This document shows, piece after piece, positions 16,502 to 24,828 of a stretch of 38,080 nt of DNA. Under the pieces are notes generated by a model. The model searched no databases. It was not told the DNA's origin and worked only from the letters and a program-made list of their open reading frames with translations. The position numbers and the translations under genes were made by a program. Position 1 is the first letter of the stretch. Every line of letters starts with the position of its first letter. This DNA is from SXXH01 sp041165735 (lineage in GTDB: Bacteria > Planctomycetota > UBA1135 > GCA-002686595), in contig JBKDQQ010000097.1 in NCBI GenBank assembly GCA_046341775.1, positions 1 to 38,080 on the forward strand, in the 5' to 3' direction.

Positions 16502-17482
16502 TCAAGGCGCCTGCAGGTGCACCGCGGCTTGCAGGCGCGCGAGCAGCTCGCGCGCCGCCTCCGGCCCGAGGAGTTCGACGATGGTCGCGAGCGCGTCGGC
16601 GTCGGCCCCCGTGCGCGCCACCACCGTCGCGCGCCGGGTGTCGACCAAGGCCTCGCCGTCCGAGGGCCGCACGATGTGCGAGCGCCTCCGTCCGTCGAGG
16701 ACGAAGCCTTGGTGATCGTCGCCGGAGGTGGCGACGCCGCGATGCGCCACGACGAAGCGCGCATCCTCGTCGTCCGCGCCGTTCCCCGCGCCGACCAGCC
16801 AACCCGCGCGTCCCGGAGGCGGAGCCCCGCAGGCGAGGTCGCCGCCGATCTCCACCAGCGCGCTCTCGATGCCATGGCTCGCCAGCGTCTCGAGCGCGCG
16901 GTCGCAGGCCCACCCCTTGCCGATGGCGCCGAAGTCGAGGCGCACGCCGGGCGTGGCCAACTCGATCCTGCCATCGGCATGCAGAACGAGGTGCCGCAGG
17001 CCGACCAGAGCGCGCGCCTGCTCCAACTCTTCCGGGGTCGGCGCGCGTTGCTCGCGACGCGCGCGCCGCCATGCCTGCGTCAGCGCGCCGATCGTCGGAT
17101 CGCAGGCGCCATCGGTCGCGCGCGCGAGTTCCACCGCGCGTTCGAGGCAGCCGCGCAGGTCCGCACCCGCCGCTTGCGGCCCGAGGCCGGCCGCGCGCTG
17201 GAGGCGCGCCACCTCGGAGTCCTCGCGCCAGTCGGACAAGGCCGCTTCGACGGCCTCGATGCGCGCGAAGGCGGCCTCGGCCGCGCGCGTTGCCGCGTCC
17301 GCGTCGCGCGCGTAGAGTACGATGCGCGCTTCGCAGCCCATCGCCAGGCGCGAGTACGAGTGCCGCGCTTCCGCCGCAGTCGAGCGGCAAGCGGCGACCG
17401 TCCACGCGCACGCCGCCGACACGCACGCCACGACGACCATGCGCCACCAACGAGCTTCGCGCGCCACTGCCACGACTTGCAT
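16502..17482 (-). CDS. apbE: ApbE-family FAD:protein FMN transferase, lipoprotein
   Basis: 326 residues from ATG 17482, chosen because AAGAGG lies 7 nt upstream and because it gives a basic n-region (AREARWWR) before the hydrophobic stretch; a later in-frame ATG at 17440 is possible. The lipobox WTVAAC predicts a lipid-anchored protein. ApbE signatures: DFGAIGKGWACDRAL, VEIGGDLACG, the substrate loop SGDDHQGF...SHIVRPSDG, and the metal site TGADADALAT. The enzyme transfers FMN from FAD to a Thr of exported flavoproteins such as RnfG/NqrC; no such target is in the window. Its 5' end overlaps the divergent FGE-like lipoprotein gene by 44 bp. Confidence 0.93.
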   Translation of the reverse strand: MQVVAVAREARWWRMVVVACVSAACAWTVAACRSTAAEARHSYSRLAMGCEARIVLYARDADAATRAAEAAFARIEAVEAALSDWREDSEVARLQRAAGLGPQAAGADLRGCLERAVELARATDGACDPTIGALTQAWRRARREQRAPTPEELEQARALVGLRHLVLHADGRIELATPGVRLDFGAIGKGWACDRALETLASHGIESALVEIGGDLACGAPPPGRAGWLVGAGNGADDEDARFVVAHRGVATSGDDHQGFVLDGRRRSHIVRPSDGEALVDTRRATVVARTGADADALATIVELLGPEAARELLARLQAAVHLQAP

Positions 17483-18353
17483 TCTAGGCCTCTTCGCCGC
17501 CTGCGGCTCCACGGGCGTCGACTCGGCCGACGTTTCCGACCAGCAGGCCGCTCCGGTCGTCGCGCCGCGGTCGCAGCCCGCGCGTCCGTTCGAGGTGGCG
17601 GTGCCCGGCTGCACGCAGAAGCTCGCGCTGCTCCCGATCGCGGGCGCGAAGATCCCCGTCCCGGACGGCAAGGGCGGCTCGGCCGCAGCGGATGTGTCCC
17701 CATTCTGGATCGCCTCGTTGGAGACGACCTGGGACATGTACGACGCCTTCGTGTTCGCGATGGACCGCGCCGAAGGCGCCGCCGACGAGCCCGACGCCTA
17801 CACGCGCCCGAGCAAGCCGTACATCCTCATGGACCGCGGATTCGGCCACAAGGACTACCCGGTCATCAGCGTCTCGCCCAAGGGCGCGAGCGAGTTCTGC
17901 AAGTGGCTCTCGACGAAGACGGGGTTGCGCTTCCGCCTGCCCAGCGAGGCCGAATGGCAGGTCGCCGCGCGCGGGGACCAAGCCGGCGAATGGGGCTTCG
18001 CCGGTGGCGATGCGGCCTTGTCGGATCACGCGTGGCACGCCGGCAACTCGCTCGACGACGAGGACATGCGCCTCGAGACGCGCGCGGTGGGCCTCAAGTC
18101 GCCGAACGCGCTCGGCCTGCGCGACGTGCACGGCAACGCCTCGGAATGGACGGTCGCGCTGGACGGTTCCTTCGTCGCCAAGGGCGGCTCGTTCAAGGAA
18201 AAGGGCGCCGCCTTGCATTTGTCCGCGCGCCGGCCGCTCGACGCCTCGCTGAACGCCACCGACCCGCAGATCCCGAAGAGCATGTGGTGGCTCGCCGATG
18301 GCGGCTTCGTGGGGTTCCGCGTCGTGTGCGAGGCCCCCCCCGCTTCGAAGTGA
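17439..18353 (+). CDS. lipoprotein with formylglycine-generating-enzyme (SUMF1-like) domain
   Basis: 304 residues from ATG 17439, chosen because it places a short signal peptide before the lipobox LFAAC (MRHQRASRATATTCILGLFAAC). Residues ~60-300 are an FGE-sulfatase domain: 'FWIASLETTWDMYDAF', 'YPVISVSPKGASEFCKWLS', 'FRLPSEAEWQVAARG', 'ALGLRDVHGNASEWT', 'GGFVGFRVVCE'. Catalytic FGEs use a Cys pair binding copper; here only one Cys lies in the C-terminal part (VVCE), so it is more likely a non-catalytic binding or scaffolding member, as are many planctomycete homologues. It is divergent from and overlaps apbE, and ends 25 bp from the convergent small sigma-like gene. Confidence 0.85.
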   Translation: MRHQRASRATATTCILGLFAACGSTGVDSADVSDQQAAPVVAPRSQPARPFEVAVPGCTQKLALLPIAGAKIPVPDGKGGSAAADVSPFWIASLETTWDMYDAFVFAMDRAEGAADEPDAYTRPSKPYILMDRGFGHKDYPVISVSPKGASEFCKWLSTKTGLRFRLPSEAEWQVAARGDQAGEWGFAGGDAALSDHAWHAGNSLDDEDMRLETRAVGLKSPNALGLRDVHGNASEWTVALDGSFVAKGGSFKEKGAALHLSARRPLDASLNATDPQIPKSMWWLADGGFVGFRVVCEAPPASK

Positions 18354-18378
18354 GGCCGGACGAGCGCCACGCGCGCGG

Positions 18379-18801
18379 TCACGGCGCGCGCAGGTGACGC
18401 AAGGCCTCCAGCCACGCCTCGCGCGAGCCGTGCCGCGCGCGCAGTCGCCCGTCGAGCAGCGCCATGGCCTCGTGCAACCGCGCGCGCGCGGTCGCCTCGT
18501 CGACTCGCAAGGCGCGCGCGATGCGCGGCAACCCCGCGCCCCGCAGGTAGCGCAGCAGCAGCACGCTGCGCGCCGGTTCCTCCAGCGATAGCACCTCCGC
18601 GGCCAGGCATCGCGCTGCGCGCGCCTCGTCCAGCACCGAGTCCTCGTCCAACTCGGAGCCCTCGTGCGCACGAACATCGCGCGCGGCGCCTCGAGGGTCC
18701 ACCGCGAGGCGCGCGAGTCGTCGCGCCAGGGGCTTGAGCCACCCGGCGCGACGCAACAGGTGCGCCAAGTCGGGCTGGCGAGATGGTCGCTCGTCGGCCA
18801 T
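18379..18801 (-). CDS. small sigma-70-like protein, region 4 intact, region 2 mostly missing
   Basis: 140 residues. From ~62 onward (RCLAAEVLSLEEPARSVLLL ... EATARARLHEAMALLDGRLR ... GSREAWLEAL) it parallels residues 115-185 of the sigma fusion just upstream, including the region 4 HTH. The first 30 residues (LLRRAGWLKPLARRLA) also match the start of that protein. The intervening sigma2 core (residues ~42-80 of the paralogue, with its DDVEQEVW and GWLAAVARN motifs) is absent, and the frame is intact. It could be a decaying duplicate, or a region-4-only protein that competes for -35 DNA or the beta flap. It lies 58 bp downstream of the paralogue on the same strand. Confidence 0.7.
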   Translation of the reverse strand: MADERPSRQPDLAHLLRRAGWLKPLARRLARLAVDPRGAARDVRAHEGSELDEDSVLDEARAARCLAAEVLSLEEPARSVLLLRYLRGAGLPRIARALRVDEATARARLHEAMALLDGRLRARHGSREAWLEALRHLRAP

Positions 18802-18859
18802 GCACGCAGAGCGCCGGGCCGGGCCCGCATGGTTCAGCGCCGCGCGGTTTCCCGCGACG

Positions 18860-21517
18860 CTACCAGCGCAGGCGCGTCACGCCGTCCGGCGAGAAGCGCA
18901 GTTCGCGCCGGCCGATCTCCGCTCCGTTGGAGCGGAACACCACCGTGGTGGCGGTCTCGACCAGGTCGACCATTGCGAAGGCGCCTTCCACGCGCGGCAA
19001 GGCCCGCGCGCGCACCGGCCCCATCGGCAGCCACGCGACGAAGCCCAGTTCCTCGCCATCCCCGCCGAGGAAGCGCAATTCGTCGACGCTGGCGTCGTCG
19101 ACGGCCAGATCCACGCGCAGTTCGCGCACGCGACGCAGTTCGATCTCGCCTTCGAGCAGGGACGGGACGGCGACCGGGACGGCCGCGAAGCCGACGCCGG
19201 CGGCCGCGAGGCGCGCGCCTTGGCGCGGCGCACGCCGCAACACGCAGCGCCCTTCCGAGTCGCTGGTGGCGCGCGCCAGCGGAAGCAGCTCCACGCGCAG
19301 TGGATCGCGCATCCGCTCGGCGTGCAGCTCGACCACCACGCCTGCGAGCGCCTCGCCGGCGGCGTCGACGACGCGGCAGCGCACCTCCTCGTGCCACTCG
19401 TCCGGACCGCCGCGCAGATCGACGCCGACGGCGCCCGCCGGCACTGCGCGCGAAAGCGCGACCACGCCGGACTCGTCCCACGCCACCAGGTCGTAGGCCT
19501 TGTCGCGCAGGCCGTCCAGCGTGAACTCGCCGTTCCTCCCCGTGCGCACCAGCGGCACCCTGCGTCCGACCGTCAAGTGCTCGGCTTCGAGCTCGGACAA
19601 CCCGCACTTCAACCCGTCGAGCAGCGCGACTTGCACGCGCGCGCGCGGCGCGCCGGACGCGTCGAGCACGCGTCCGCGGATCGCCAAGGGCCGCGCGCCG
19701 AGGCGCAACTCGATCGGTCGCGACGCCGCGTCGGCATCGAAGCGCACATCCTCGAGGAACGCGGCTTGGCGTCCCTTCTTCCACGCCACGAGGCGCGCCG
19801 GTCCTAGCTGCGGCGTGATCGGCAGCTCGAACGATCCGTCGTCCTCCACCTTGGCGCGCGAGTCGCCCCAGGCCACCTCCGCGCCATCGGCGGGCGCGCC
19901 ATCGGCCTCGAGGACGCGTCCGACGAGCGCGGGACGCTCGAGCGACTCGCCGGGGCGCAGCACGATGCGCAAGTCGAGCACCGACGCTGCCGGCACCGGC
20001 AGGAGCGGGGCGTGCAAGGTTCCCGCCGAGGCGCGCCAGCGCGCCCCCGCGAGCACCGGCGCCAGCAGCGCGAAGCGACCCTCCGCGTCGGCCGCGTGGA
20101 CGAGCTCGCGCTGCTTCAAGTCGTCGATGTCGAAGGCCAACTCGCGCAGGCTCGCGAGGTGCACGCCCGCCTCGACGACGCCGCCCTCGACCGGCGCGCC
20201 AGCGCCGTCGACGAGCACGCCGGAGAGCAGCACCGCCGGAGCGACGACGAGCGTCCAGTCCTCGGAGCGGTACTTGCCGATCTCGGCCACCACCACGAAG
20301 GCGCCCTCGCCCTCCGCGGGCGCGTCGAGCGCGAAGCGCCAGTCGGCGTTCGGCACCACGGCCTCGAAGCGCCCGTCGCTCCCGCTCGTCGCCCGCGGAT
20401 CGGGCAGCGGCAGGCCCAGCACGGCTTCGCGCACGTCGGGCTCGTCGCCGTGCGAGAGCAGCAGCATCGACAATGCCATGGGATCCTCGCGCAGCTTGGC
20501 GAGGCGCTCGGGCGCGATGACTTCGCTCTTCGCGCGCGCGTGGAGCACGCCGTCCTCGAAGCGCGGTCGCGGGCCGAACGCGTGCGGCCCCGGGGTCCAG
20601 CGCACGCGCACGCCGGCGACCGGACTGCCGTCGGGACGCACGCAACGGCCGGCGACGGGACCAGCGAGGCCCTCCGCGCTCTTCGGCGGAGTCGGCTGGC
20701 CGGACGCCATGTCGACGCGCGCGCCCGCGTCCTCCACGGGCTCCTTTGGGGCGAATGCGCCCGAGGGCGCGGCTCGCGCGCCATCCTCGAGGTCCACGGC
20801 GACGAGCGCGGTCGTCGCGGCTCCGTCGGGCGCGCGCGTCGACCATGAGATCGCGCCCGCGATGCACAGCGTGGCCGCGATCGTGGTCCACGTCGCCCAG
20901 CCGACGCTCGCGGGCGCGAGCGTGGCGGTCGCCATGGTCGCCAGCTCGCGCGCGAGCGGAGCGTAGAGCGCCACCCACGCCTCGCGACCGCCGTGCTTGG
21001 CGTCGAGGCGCTCGCGCAACCGTTCGACCCCGCGGCGCAACTGCGTGCGCACCGTCTCGTGCGGCACGCCCCGCGCGGCCGCGATGTCTTCGCTCGAAAG
21101 GCCGCGCCAATAACGCAGGAGCAGCACCGTGCGGTACGGCTCGGCGAGTTCCAGCACCTCGCCCGCCAGGGTGCGCGACAACTCGGCTTCGAGCACGAGC
21201 TCGCTCGTGTCCGGCAAGGCCTCGGGACGCGCCGCGGCGAGTTCGCGACGATTGCGCCGCGAGCGCGCGCGACCGATGGTGCGCGCCACGTTGCGCGCCA
21301 CCGCCGCCAACCACCCGCGCGGGTTCGATCGATCGCGCGGCGGGGCCTCGAGCGCTTGCCGCCAGACCTCCTGCTCCACGTCGTCGGCGCTGGACGGATC
21401 GGCGACGAGCCGCCGAGCCAGCGCGCGCAGCCAATCCGCGTGGACGAGCAGATCGTGGATGCCCTGCTGGCCGGGGACGGAGTGCTGCTCAGCGGGGCTC
21501 ATGGGGGGGCTGTGCAT
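18860..21517 (-). CDS. ECF sigma factor fused to transmembrane helix and large extracytoplasmic domain
   Basis: 885 residues. Residues 20-90 are sigma2 (DDVEQEVWRQAL, GWLAAVARNVART); 113-170 are sigma4 with HTH SSEDIAAARGVPHETVRTQL. A single hydrophobic helix at ~203-225 (VGWATWTTIAATLCIAGAIS) is followed by ~650 residues of beta-rich, carboxypeptidase-regulatory-like repeats ('GRVLEADGAPADGAEV', 'GRVLDASGAPRARVQV', 'CRVVDAAGEALAGVVVEL'). The sigma half would be cytoplasmic and the rest outside, so a signal could be passed in cis without a separate anti-sigma factor, with proteolysis needed to free the sigma. Planctomycetes are known for ECF factors with long C-terminal extensions. An alternative start is the ATG at 21502. 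The tandem small paralogue downstream may share its transcript. Confidence 0.88.
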   Translation of the reverse strand: MHSPPMSPAEQHSVPGQQGIHDLLVHADWLRALARRLVADPSSADDVEQEVWRQALEAPPRDRSNPRGWLAAVARNVARTIGRARSRRNRRELAAARPEALPDTSELVLEAELSRTLAGEVLELAEPYRTVLLLRYWRGLSSEDIAAARGVPHETVRTQLRRGVERLRERLDAKHGGREAWVALYAPLARELATMATATLAPASVGWATWTTIAATLCIAGAISWSTRAPDGAATTALVAVDLEDGARAAPSGAFAPKEPVEDAGARVDMASGQPTPPKSAEGLAGPVAGRCVRPDGSPVAGVRVRWTPGPHAFGPRPRFEDGVLHARAKSEVIAPERLAKLREDPMALSMLLLSHGDEPDVREAVLGLPLPDPRATSGSDGRFEAVVPNADWRFALDAPAEGEGAFVVVAEIGKYRSEDWTLVVAPAVLLSGVLVDGAGAPVEGGVVEAGVHLASLRELAFDIDDLKQRELVHAADAEGRFALLAPVLAGARWRASAGTLHAPLLPVPAASVLDLRIVLRPGESLERPALVGRVLEADGAPADGAEVAWGDSRAKVEDDGSFELPITPQLGPARLVAWKKGRQAAFLEDVRFDADAASRPIELRLGARPLAIRGRVLDASGAPRARVQVALLDGLKCGLSELEAEHLTVGRRVPLVRTGRNGEFTLDGLRDKAYDLVAWDESGVVALSRAVPAGAVGVDLRGGPDEWHEEVRCRVVDAAGEALAGVVVELHAERMRDPLRVELLPLARATSDSEGRCVLRRAPRQGARLAAAGVGFAAVPVAVPSLLEGEIELRRVRELRVDLAVDDASVDELRFLGGDGEELGFVAWLPMGPVRARALPRVEGAFAMVDLVETATTVVFRSNGAEIGRRELRFSPDGVTRLRW

Positions 21518-21671
21518 AGTGCCGCAGTTGCCCAGCGCGGTTCAGGGTCGACGCGATTCCGCGCAAGCCTGTTCCAAAATGTTGATAGCAAACAACTTAC
21601 ATGCCAAGCCTCGCCCCGCCCATCGAGCCCTTCGATTCACCACACCCATCCCCGCCTTCTACCGTGCGGCC
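21518..21671. promoter_or_regulatory. AT-rich divergent promoter region of the sigma fusion and the acetylesterase
   Basis: 154 bp between divergent starts, with an AT-rich island at 21572-21600, unusual for this sequence. For the plus strand, TTCACC (21636-21641), an 18-nt spacer and TACCGT (21660-21665) end 6 nt before the ATG at 21672, again a leaderless arrangement. No clear promoter is visible for the minus-strand sigma gene, although the AT island is the likely place. Confidence 0.4.
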
Positions 21672-23246
21672 ATGAAGACGCTACTCGTGCTCGGCTTCGC
21701 CTCGTTCGCCGCGAGCTCCCGCGCCGTGGCTGAAGTCCGCCTCCACCCACTGTGGTCGGACCATGCCGTGCTGCAACGGGATCGACCGCTTCCGGTGCGC
21801 GGGGAGGCCGCGCCCGGGGAGATCGTGCGCGTCCGATTGGGCGTGCGCGAAGCACTGGCGACCGCGGGCGCGGATGGCGCCTTCCTCGCCGTGCTCGAGG
21901 CGCAGCCGATGGCCAAGGAGCCGCTCGTCCTCGAGGCCGAGGCGCCGTCCGGCAAGGCCACGGCCCGCGACATCCTGCTGGGCGATGTGTGGCTGTGCGG
22001 CGGCCAATCGAACATGGAGTGGTCGCTCGACGCTTGCGGCACGCCAGAGGTGGTGGCGGCGGCCGACTTGCCGCTCGTGCGCCACTTCGCCGTGGAGATG
22101 CGCTTCGCGGTCGCGCCGCGGACGACGGTGCGCGGGTCGTGGACGCGATGCACGCCGCGGCACGCCGGGGGCTTCAGCGCCGTTGGCTTCCACTTCGCGC
22201 GCAAGGTCCACGCCGAGACGGGCGTCCCGATCGGGTTGCTGCGCTCGTGCGTCGGCGGCACCAACATCGAGCTGTGGATGTCGCGCGGGACGCTGCTGGG
22301 GACGCCCGCGCTCGAACCGTTCGCGCGCGCCATGCGCGAATCGCTCGACCTGCACCAGCGCGAGCTCGCGACGGCGCTGCCGGCGATCGAGGCTTGGGCC
22401 GCGGCCGCGCGGAATGCGCTGGATTCGGGCCGACCGATCCCCGAAGGACCGGAGTGGCCCGAGTTCCCCTTCGGCGAGCGGATGTTCCGGCCGCGCTGCA
22501 CCACGCTGCACAACGGGATGATCGCGCCGCTCGCGGGCTTCGCCATGCGCGGCGCGCTGTGGTACCAGGGCGAGAGCAACGCCGGCGACGCGGCGGCGTG
22601 CGAGCAGTACATCGAGAAGATGAAGGCGCTCGCGGCGGAATGGCGGTCCTTGTTCGGCGATCCGGAACTGCCGTTCTACTACGTGCAGCTCGCCGCTTGG
22701 CAGGCCCCCCACGACGATCCCGGCCGCGTCGACGAGTGGGCGCTCCTGCGCGACGCCCAACGGCGCGCGATGACGCTGCCGCGCTTCGGCATGGCGAGCG
22801 CCATCGACCTGGGCGAGGCGGACGACATCCATCCGCGCAACAAGCGCGACGTGGGCGAGCGCCTCGCCGCGTGGGCGTTGGCGCGCCAATACGGCAAGGC
22901 GGTGCAGCCGTGCGGACCCATGTACCGCGAGCTGCGGCGCGAAGGCGCGCGACTGCGTGTGTCGTTCGACCATGCGGGCGCGGGACTGGTCGCCGCGACG
23001 AAGGAAGGCCACGCGCCGCCGCGCATCGAGCCCGAGGGTCGCCTGCGGCGCTTCGCCATCGCCGGAGCGGACCGTCGCTGGCGCTGGGCCGAGGCGACGA
23101 TCGACGGCGACACCGTGGTCGTGTCGCATCCGGACGTGCCCGAGCCGGTGGCGGTGCGCTACGCCTTCGCCATCAACCCCGAAGGCGCCAACCTCTACAA
23201 CCGGGACGGATTGCCGGCCTCGCCGTTCCGCAGCGACGATTGGTGA
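21672..23246 (+). CDS. sialate O-acetylesterase (SASA family), secreted
   Basis: 524 residues; ATG 21672 starts a signal peptide (MKTLLVLGFASFAASSRAVA). The SGNH-like esterase motif GGQSNMEWS holds the catalytic Ser, the block LWYQGESNAGD is typical of the family, and DDIHPRNKRDVGERLA carries the Asp/His pair. It removes acetyl groups from sialic acids or acetylated polysaccharides in the periplasm. The first ~80 residues and the last ~90 are beta-rich accessory domains, as usual for planctomycete members. The frame remains open far upstream but overlaps the divergent sigma gene there, so the ATG at 21672 with signal peptide and promoter is preferred. The Gfo/Idh/MocA gene follows on the same strand after 121 bp. 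Confidence 0.92.
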   Translation: MKTLLVLGFASFAASSRAVAEVRLHPLWSDHAVLQRDRPLPVRGEAAPGEIVRVRLGVREALATAGADGAFLAVLEAQPMAKEPLVLEAEAPSGKATARDILLGDVWLCGGQSNMEWSLDACGTPEVVAAADLPLVRHFAVEMRFAVAPRTTVRGSWTRCTPRHAGGFSAVGFHFARKVHAETGVPIGLLRSCVGGTNIELWMSRGTLLGTPALEPFARAMRESLDLHQRELATALPAIEAWAAAARNALDSGRPIPEGPEWPEFPFGERMFRPRCTTLHNGMIAPLAGFAMRGALWYQGESNAGDAAACEQYIEKMKALAAEWRSLFGDPELPFYYVQLAAWQAPHDDPGRVDEWALLRDAQRRAMTLPRFGMASAIDLGEADDIHPRNKRDVGERLAAWALARQYGKAVQPCGPMYRELRREGARLRVSFDHAGAGLVAATKEGHAPPRIEPEGRLRRFAIAGADRRWRWAEATIDGDTVVVSHPDVPEPVAVRYAFAINPEGANLYNRDGLPASPFRSDDW

Positions 23247-23367
23247 TCGGAGGGTGCGCCGACCACGCGAGCAGGCGCTCGGCTAGACTGGCGGCACGGG
23301 CGGCCACGAGCGGCCTCTCCACGACCTGCCTCGGCGCCGGCGCCGGGCGCGACCATCCGGAACGACC

Positions 23368-24687
23368 ATGACCGAATCGACCTCCTCCAACTTCGCGCGG
23401 CGCGACCTGCTCAAGGTGGGCGCGTTGGCCACCGCCACGCTCGCCGCCACGAACGCCCTCGCGCAGGACAAGGCGCAGGCCGCGCCCGAGGCCCCGAAGA
23501 AGCCCCAGTTGCCGCCGATCAAGGTCGGCCTGCTGGGTTGCGGCGGCCGCGGCACCGGCGCGGCGTTCGACGCCCTGCAGGCGGACAACGGCGTCGTCAT
23601 CCACGCCATCGGCGACATCCTCGAGGACCGCGTGAAGGCCTGCCGCGCGAACCTGGAGACCAACGTCGAGCACGGCGCGCGCGTGAAGATCGAGGATCGC
23701 CAGTTCGTCGGCTTCGACGCGCTCGAGCGCATGCTCGACTCGGGCATCGAGGTGATCCTGCTGGCGACTCCGCCCGCCTTCCGTCCGACGCAGGTGGTCA
23801 AGTCGATCGAGGCGGGCAAGCACGTCTTCGCCGAGAAGCCGTTCGGCGTCGACGTGCCCGGCGCCCTCGAGATCCAGGCCGCCGGCCTCAAGGCGCGCGA
23901 GAAGAACCTCTCGCTCATGTCCGGCTTCTGCTGGCGCTCGAGCCTGCCGGAGCGCGCGGCGTACAAGCAGATCCACGACGGCGCGATCGGCGCCATCCGC
24001 ACGATCTACGCCACCTACAACGGCTCGCCCAACGCGTCGTTCGCGCGCAAGGACGGCCAGACGGACATGGAGTGGCAGGTGCGCAACTGGTTCCACTTCC
24101 TGTGGCTCGGCGGCGACCATCTGGTCGAGCAGGCCTGCCACTCGGTCGACAAGCTCAACTGGGCGATGGACAACCAGGCGCCGCTGCGCTGCTGGGCCGT
24201 GGGCGGCCGCGCGCAGCGCGGCGACGGCATCGGCAACATCTACGACCACTTCGGCGTGACTTGGGAGTACAAGGGCGGCGTGCGCGCCTTCCTGCAGGCG
24301 CGCCAGTGGGAGAACTGCCCCACCGACAACACGGACTACGTCTACGGCGAGAAGGGCGTCGCGTTCATCAACGGCTGGGGACCCAGCCACGTGATCAAGG
24401 GCGAGAGCGCCAATTGGATCTACGACGGCCCCACCTCCAACATGTACGTGCACGAGCACGAGGAGATGTTCGCCGGCATCCGCTCGGGCAAGGTCCGCAA
24501 CGACACGGAGTGGGCCGTGCAGAGCACCCTCATGGCGATCCAGGGCCGCATCGCCGCCTACACGGGCGAAGTGGTCACATGGGAGAAGCTGCTCACCTCG
24601 ACCGAGCGCCTCGGGCCGACCACTCCGGCGATGGGTCCGGTTCCGACGACGCCGGTGCCGCGTCCGGGCTACACGCGCTTCGCCTGA
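23368..24687 (+). CDS. Tat-exported Gfo/Idh/MocA-family oxidoreductase
   Basis: 439 residues. The N terminus NFARRDLLKVGALATATLAA is a twin-arginine signal (R11-R12), so the NAD(P)-dependent enzyme is exported folded. The Rossmann motif GLLGCGGRGTG and the family motif EKPFGVD are clear; the C-terminal half has 'GGDHLVEQACHSVDKLNW', typical of the large periplasmic planctomycete subgroup. The substrate is unknown but is probably a sugar or inositol released outside the cytoplasm, consistent with the esterase upstream. TAGACT at 23284-23289 may be a -10 element, implying a leader of about 70 nt, unlike the leaderless genes nearby. Confidence 0.92.
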   Translation: MTESTSSNFARRDLLKVGALATATLAATNALAQDKAQAAPEAPKKPQLPPIKVGLLGCGGRGTGAAFDALQADNGVVIHAIGDILEDRVKACRANLETNVEHGARVKIEDRQFVGFDALERMLDSGIEVILLATPPAFRPTQVVKSIEAGKHVFAEKPFGVDVPGALEIQAAGLKAREKNLSLMSGFCWRSSLPERAAYKQIHDGAIGAIRTIYATYNGSPNASFARKDGQTDMEWQVRNWFHFLWLGGDHLVEQACHSVDKLNWAMDNQAPLRCWAVGGRAQRGDGIGNIYDHFGVTWEYKGGVRAFLQARQWENCPTDNTDYVYGEKGVAFINGWGPSHVIKGESANWIYDGPTSNMYVHEHEEMFAGIRSGKVRNDTEWAVQSTLMAIQGRIAAYTGEVVTWEKLLTSTERLGPTTPAMGPVPTTPVPRPGYTRFA

Positions 24688-24766
24688 GCGGCGCGATGGC
24701 GCGAACAAGCGGCGGCGTCGGGAAGTCCCGGCGCCGCCGCCGTGCATTGGTCGGGGCGTACCCGGT

Positions 24767-24826
24767 CGACGACTCTCCAGCCGACGACTCTCCAGCCGAC
24801 ACCACCTCGGCCGACACTTCCCCGAC
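24767..24826. repeat. four tandem 15-bp units after the antiporter stop codon
   Basis: Two exact copies of cgacgactctccagc (24767-24781 and 24782-24796) are followed by two degenerate 15-bp units starting with CGAC (24797-24811 and 24812-24826). They fill the space between two convergent stop codons (24687 and 24829). Being multiples of three, they stay open on the minus strand, but in a different frame from the antiporter. Confidence 0.8.
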
Positions 24827-24828
24827 GC

